Source of the DNA: Sphingobacteriales bacterium
GTDB lineage: Bacteria; Bacteroidota; Bacteroidia; Chitinophagales; Chitinophagaceae
DNA: 6,040 nt
Direction: 5' to 3'
Assembly: GCA_947463665.1 (NCBI GenBank)
Contig: CANHUD010000149.1
Location: 1 to 6,040, forward strand
The position numbers and the translations under genes are program-made. This document shows positions 5,680 to 6,040 of this stretch, in pieces. Every line of letters begins with the position of its first letter. Positions within the stretch are counted from its first letter, which is position 1. Below the pieces are notes generated by a model that saw only the letters and a list, made by a program, of their open reading frames with translations, did no database searches and was not told the origin of the DNA.

Positions 5680-6040
5680 TCAGAGACGCTGTTTGATGCT
5701 GGCTACCGTTTCGTCTTTCCAGGCGGAAAACGTACCATCCAGGATCCGTTCTCTGGCCTGGCCAACCAGCCAGAGGTAGAAAGAAAGATTTTGGATGGAA
5801 GCGATGGAGAGTCCCAGGATCTCCCGTGATTTCATCAGGTGCCGCACATAAGCTTTTGAATAATGCTGGCTCACCTCATTCGGCAGTCCCGGATCGATGG
5901 GCGTGAAATCGTTCTCCCATTTCTTGTTATCAATATTGATAACACCCTCTGTGGTAAAGAGCATGGCATTCCGGCCATTTCGGGTGGGCATCACACAATC
6001 AAACATATCCACTCCCAGCGCGATGCATTCCAGCAGGTCC
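5680..6040 (-). CDS. tgt: tRNA-guanine transglycosylase (queuine/preQ1), C-terminal part
   Basis: The last 119 residues are visible; the gene begins beyond the window. Tgt swaps guanine 34 in GUN-anticodon tRNAs for the queuosine precursor preQ1. The block GVDMFDCVMPTRNGRNAMLFT contains the nucleophilic aspartate (codon 5998-6000, equal to Asp280 of the Zymomonas enzyme) and the PTRNGRN segment. The C-terminal region YSKAYVRHL, then EILGLSIASIQNLSFY, aligns with the zinc subdomain of classical enzymes, but the CxCxxC cysteines are replaced by Leu, Asn and Ser (in DPGLPNEVSQHYSKAY) and the zinc histidine by Gln (SIQNL). The catalytic aspartate is kept, so the protein is probably active with a metal-free subdomain; I recall other Bacteroidetes Tgt proteins also lacking the cysteines. 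Its TGA stop directly abuts the hydrolase TGA on the other strand. Confidence 0.93.
   Translation of the reverse strand, partial: DLLECIALGVDMFDCVMPTRNGRNAMLFTTEGVINIDNKKWENDFTPIDPGLPNEVSQHYSKAYVRHLMKSREILGLSIASIQNLSFYLWLVGQARERILDGTFSAWKDETVASIKQRL

Overview
The window looks like chromosomal DNA of a free-living Bacteroidota (Bacteroidetes) bacterium, possibly of the Chitinophagales/Sphingobacteriales side; the exact family is an inference. Supporting signs are an animal/mitochondrial-like citrate synthase, an LptF/LptG-type permease beginning with the residues KKLDWYIFRRFL, a tRNA-guanine transglycosylase without the usual zinc cysteines, genes with no clear Shine-Dalgarno sequence, and a good match to the Bacteroidetes -7 promoter element TAnnTTTG in front of one gene. 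The base composition looks even across the window, and I see no transposase, phage gene, tRNA, rRNA or CRISPR array.

Layout. 1-306 (+) is the C-terminal end of acetyl-CoA synthetase (acs). 304-409 is a long imperfect inverted repeat built of 7-base units that runs exactly from the acs stop codon to the stop codon of the convergent next gene. 407-2044 (-) is an altronate dehydratase (UxaA/GarD family). 2045-2309 is non-coding and holds a strong intrinsic terminator for the gene upstream of it on the minus strand, plus a small palindrome. 2310-3635 (-) is a eukaryotic-type citrate synthase with its full catalytic triad. 3636-3729 holds an inverted repeat around a weak promoter candidate. 3730-4809 (-) is an LptF/LptG-family lipopolysaccharide export permease that lacks any ATG, GTG or TTG start at the expected place and seems to begin at CTG. 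4810-4893 is a short divergent promoter region. 4894-5679 (+) is a secreted alpha/beta hydrolase. 5680-6040 (-) is the C-terminal part of tRNA-guanine transglycosylase (tgt), running off the window. No stretch of 300 bases or more is without a gene.

How the genes fit together. acs and citrate synthase both handle acetyl-CoA: Acs makes it from acetate and citrate synthase feeds it into the TCA cycle. Altronate dehydratase belongs to hexuronate breakdown leading to 2-keto-3-deoxygluconate; its usual partners are not in view. The permease exports lipopolysaccharide, the hydrolase probably acts in the periplasm or outside, and tgt modifies tRNA. The terminator between citrate synthase and altronate dehydratase argues that these are separate transcription units.

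The most interesting points are: (i) the hydrolase gene sits, in the opposite direction, exactly between tgt and the permease gene, touching the tgt stop codon with no spare base, while the permease has lost a normal start codon and the same five bases (TCAGA) occur at both edges of the block, which together suggest that the hydrolase gene split an older tgt-permease pair; (ii) the stop-to-stop heptamer repeat between acs and uxaA; (iii) the loss of all four zinc ligands in the tgt product. I did not find a clear new multi-gene system.
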